The notes under the pieces are model-generated. The model was given only the letters and a program-made list of their open reading frames with translations, was not told the DNA's origin and made no database searches. Below are positions 22,975-24,680 of a stretch of DNA of 24,680 bases, one piece after another. The first letter of the stretch is position 1, and every line of letters begins with the position of its first letter. The translations under genes were made by a program, and so were the position numbers. The stretch is from assembly GCA_007570945.1 (NCBI GenBank), contig RKSH01000213.1:1-24680 (forward strand), read 5' to 3'. The stretch comes from Gammaproteobacteria bacterium. Its GTDB lineage: Bacteria; Pseudomonadota; Gammaproteobacteria; Arenicellales; Spongiicolonaceae.

Positions 22975-23307
22975 CTACAGGCTTTCGTCGAGAAAAGCGG
23001 TGATTTGGGATTTGGACAGCGCCCCGACTTTGGTCGCTTCCACCGCGCCGTTTTTGAACAGCATTAAAGTCGGGATGCCGCGAATGCCGTATTTGGGCGG
23101 GGTTTCCGGATTCTCGTCAATGTTAAGTTTGGCGATTTGCAAACGGCCGTCGTATTCGCCGGCGATTTGCTCCAGAGCCGGCGCGATGGCCTTGCACGGT
23201 CCGCACCACTCGGCCCAGTAGTCCACCAGGACCGGTTGCGGCGCCTTGAGAACCAGATTCTCAAAGTCGGCATCGCTCACTTGAATAATGTTCGACGCAT
23301 TTGGCAT
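22975..23307 (-). CDS. trxA: Thioredoxin
   Basis: A 110-residue thioredoxin with active site WCGPC (C35, C38), the conserved cis-proline in IRGIPTLMLFKNG, and the buried Asp in VLVDYWAEW. It is a cytoplasmic disulfide reductant. The ATG at 23305-23307 has a GAGG element about 10 bases upstream. It precedes rho and is divergent to rhlB, as in E. coli. Confidence 0.97.
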   Translation of the reverse strand: MPNASNIIQVSDADFENLVLKAPQPVLVDYWAEWCGPCKAIAPALEQIAGEYDGRLQIAKLNIDENPETPPKYGIRGIPTLMLFKNGAVEATKVGALSKSQITAFLDESL

Positions 23308-23502
23308 TGCAAGTCAACCTCAAACACAATGTGTGAATGAAAAACAAAAGGGGAACATCGCCGCTGAGCCGCTGCTGAGCATGTGTGCTTGAGCATTCGC
23401 CAAGGGCGCCGGTGGGAGGCCCGGGCTTCCCGCCTGCCGCGCATGGTAGACCCAGAACACCGCACAATGCAAGCCCCCGGCGAAAAAATTCCCGCTCCCG
23501 CG
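23308..23502. promoter_or_regulatory. Divergent trxA / rhlB control region with a strong palindrome
   Basis: This 195-base gap must hold both promoters. A 24-base near-perfect palindrome at 23411-23434 (GGTGGGAGGCCC then GGGCTTCCCGCC) would form a stable hairpin in the rhlB leader. In-frame ATGs for rhlB also occur at 23443 and 23467, so part of this stretch might be coding. I see no confident promoter hexamers. Confidence 0.45.
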
Positions 23503-24680
23503 ATGCAGGAAAAACACCTTAGCAATCAAAAATTTACCGATTTTGACCTGGCGCCCTCGCTGTTGCGGGGCCTGGCCGACCTCGGATTCACCCACTGCAC
23601 GCCCATTCAGGCGCTGGTCCTGCCGCTGGCGCTGGCCGGGCGCGATGTGGCCGGCCAGGCGCAAACCGGCACCGGCAAAACCGCCGCTTTCCTGCTCACC
23701 CTGTTCAACCGCCTGATTAACAACCCGCAGCCGCCGCCCCCCACCTGCCGTCCGCGCGCGGTGATTCTTGCGCCCACCCGCGAACTGGCGATTCAGATTC
23801 ACAAAGACGCCCAGGCCATCGGCAAGTACACCGCCCTCCGCCTCGGCCTGGTCTACGGCGGCATCCATTACGACAAACAGCGCGAGGAAGTCGCCGCCGG
23901 CGTGGACGTCCTCACCGGCACCCCCGGCCGCCTGCTGGATTACTACCGCCAGGGCGTGTTCGGCCTGGATGCCGTGGAGGTCGCGGTGCTGGACGAGGCC
24001 GACCGCATGTTTGACCTCGGTTTCATCCGCGACATCCGCTACGTGTTGCGCCGCATGCCGCCGGCCGCCGGCCGCCAGTCCATGCTGTTTTCCGCCACCC
24101 TGTCGCTGCGGGTGAACGAACTGGCCTACGAGCACATGAACAGCCCCCGGCGGCTGGTGGTGGAAAGCGCCACCCCCACCGCCGAAAAAATTGAAGAGAG
24201 TTTGTTCTTCCCCGCCGCCGAGGAAAAAATCCCGCTGCTGGTGCAACTGCTGCGCCAGTTGCCGGTGGAGCGCTGCCTGGTTTTCGTCAACACCCGCATC
24301 GCCGCCGACACCGTGCACCGCTGGCTGCAGAACAACGGCGTGGACTCCGGCGTCCTCTCCGGCGACATCCCGCAACAGAAGCGCGAACGGCTGCTGGAGT
24401 CGTTCCGCGCCGCGCGCACCACGGTGATGGTCGCCACCGACGTCGCCGCCCGCGGCCTGCACATCGCCGGCGTCAGCCACGTGGTCAACTTTGACCTGCC
24501 GCAGGATTGCGAGGATTATGTGCACCGCGTCGGCCGCACCGCCCGCGCCGGGGCCAGCGGCGTTGCCTTAAGTTTCGCCTGCGACAAATACGCCGTGCAT
24601 CTGCCCGAGATTGAAAACTTCATCGGCCGCAAAATCCCCCGCCGCCCGCCGCCGCCCGGCCCAATGCCCGTCTCTTATAC
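23503..24680 (+). CDS. rhlB: DEAD-box RNA helicase RhlB (3' end cut by window)
   Basis: About 390 residues visible. Q motif FTHCTPIQAL at 29-38, Walker A AQTGTGKT at 53-60, PTREL, DEAD at 164-167, SAT at 197-199, then VATDVAARGLHI and HRVGRTARAGASG of the second RecA domain. The start MQEKHLSNQKFTDF aligns with E. coli RhlB (MSKTHLTEQKFSDF), so I chose the ATG at 23503 over 23467 and 23443, none of which has a good ribosome-binding site. RhlB unwinds RNA in the degradosome with RNase E and PNPase. Trp-free, proline-rich sequence begins near the end (RRPPPPGP). The last codons come from bases that match a sequencing adapter and should not be trusted. Confidence 0.95.
   Translation, partial: MQEKHLSNQKFTDFDLAPSLLRGLADLGFTHCTPIQALVLPLALAGRDVAGQAQTGTGKTAAFLLTLFNRLINNPQPPPPTCRPRAVILAPTRELAIQIHKDAQAIGKYTALRLGLVYGGIHYDKQREEVAAGVDVLTGTPGRLLDYYRQGVFGLDAVEVAVLDEADRMFDLGFIRDIRYVLRRMPPAAGRQSMLFSATLSLRVNELAYEHMNSPRRLVVESATPTAEKIEESLFFPAAEEKIPLLVQLLRQLPVERCLVFVNTRIAADTVHRWLQNNGVDSGVLSGDIPQQKRERLLESFRAARTTVMVATDVAARGLHIAGVSHVVNFDLPQDCEDYVHRVGRTARAGASGVALSFACDKYAVHLPEIENFIGRKIPRRPPPPGPMPVSY
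24670..24680 (+). other. Probable Nextera mosaic-end adapter remnant
   Basis: The last 11 bases, GTCTCTTATAC, are identical to positions 3-13 of the Tn5/Nextera mosaic end (CTGTCTCTTATACACATCT) and end exactly at the window edge. The rhlB residues encoded here (VSY) are likely artificial. Confidence 0.7.

Noticed and set aside
23320..24525. Minus-strand open frame of about 400 residues opposite rhlB
   Set aside because: It is a shadow of the conserved helicase frame, full of Gly/His/Ala/Gln without motifs; the plus-strand RhlB motifs are unmistakable.

Overview
This window comes from a GC-rich gammaproteobacterium, probably an uncultured one. Three gene arrangements point there. bamD sits divergent to rluD-pgeF. 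trxA-rho lies divergent to rhlB. fabA-fabB, the anaerobic unsaturated fatty acid pair, are adjacent. Genes are packed very tightly, with many ATGA/GTGA stop-start overlaps and several GTG or TTG starts. The GC bias produces many long antisense open frames, which I treat as shadows.

Left block, positions 43-7238, is all on the minus strand and may be one long transcription unit. In transcription order it holds bamD (outer-membrane assembly lipoprotein), livH, livM, livG, livF (branched-chain amino-acid type ABC transporter, with no substrate-binding protein in view), a small Ser/Thr protein kinase, a PP2C phosphatase, csaA and an EamA-family exporter. The kinase and phosphatase overlap each other and directly follow the transporter ATPase, so a phosphorylation switch linked to transport is a reasonable hypothesis.

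Middle block, positions 7296-15281. rluD and pgeF run to the right. They converge on a BepA-like M48 metalloprotease, which lies downstream of nadC on the minus strand. Divergent from nadC is an Aas/PlsC-like acyltransferase. Next comes a 387-base stretch (12072-12458) without an intact gene. It holds a promoter, a leader hairpin, a 16-codon reading frame, the decayed C-terminus of a TRAP transporter large permease (DctM type), and 21-base tandem repeats. A related 21-base array occurs in the 3' end of livM. lutABC (lactate oxidation) follows, so a TRAP transporter that once preceded the lactate genes has apparently been deleted.

Defence block, positions 15363-19765, uses visibly more A/T-ending codons than its surroundings and looks acquired. 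It has an 897-residue adenine methyltransferase whose N-terminus could be a PD-(D/E)XK-like nuclease domain. Tail to tail with it is an overlapping methyltransferase-endonuclease pair that looks like a compact Type II restriction-modification system.

Right block, positions 19832-24680, holds fabA and fabB (plus strand), rho and trxA (minus strand), and rhlB (plus strand), which is cut by the window end. The last 11 bases match the Nextera transposase mosaic end, so the final codons of rhlB as shown may be library adapter.
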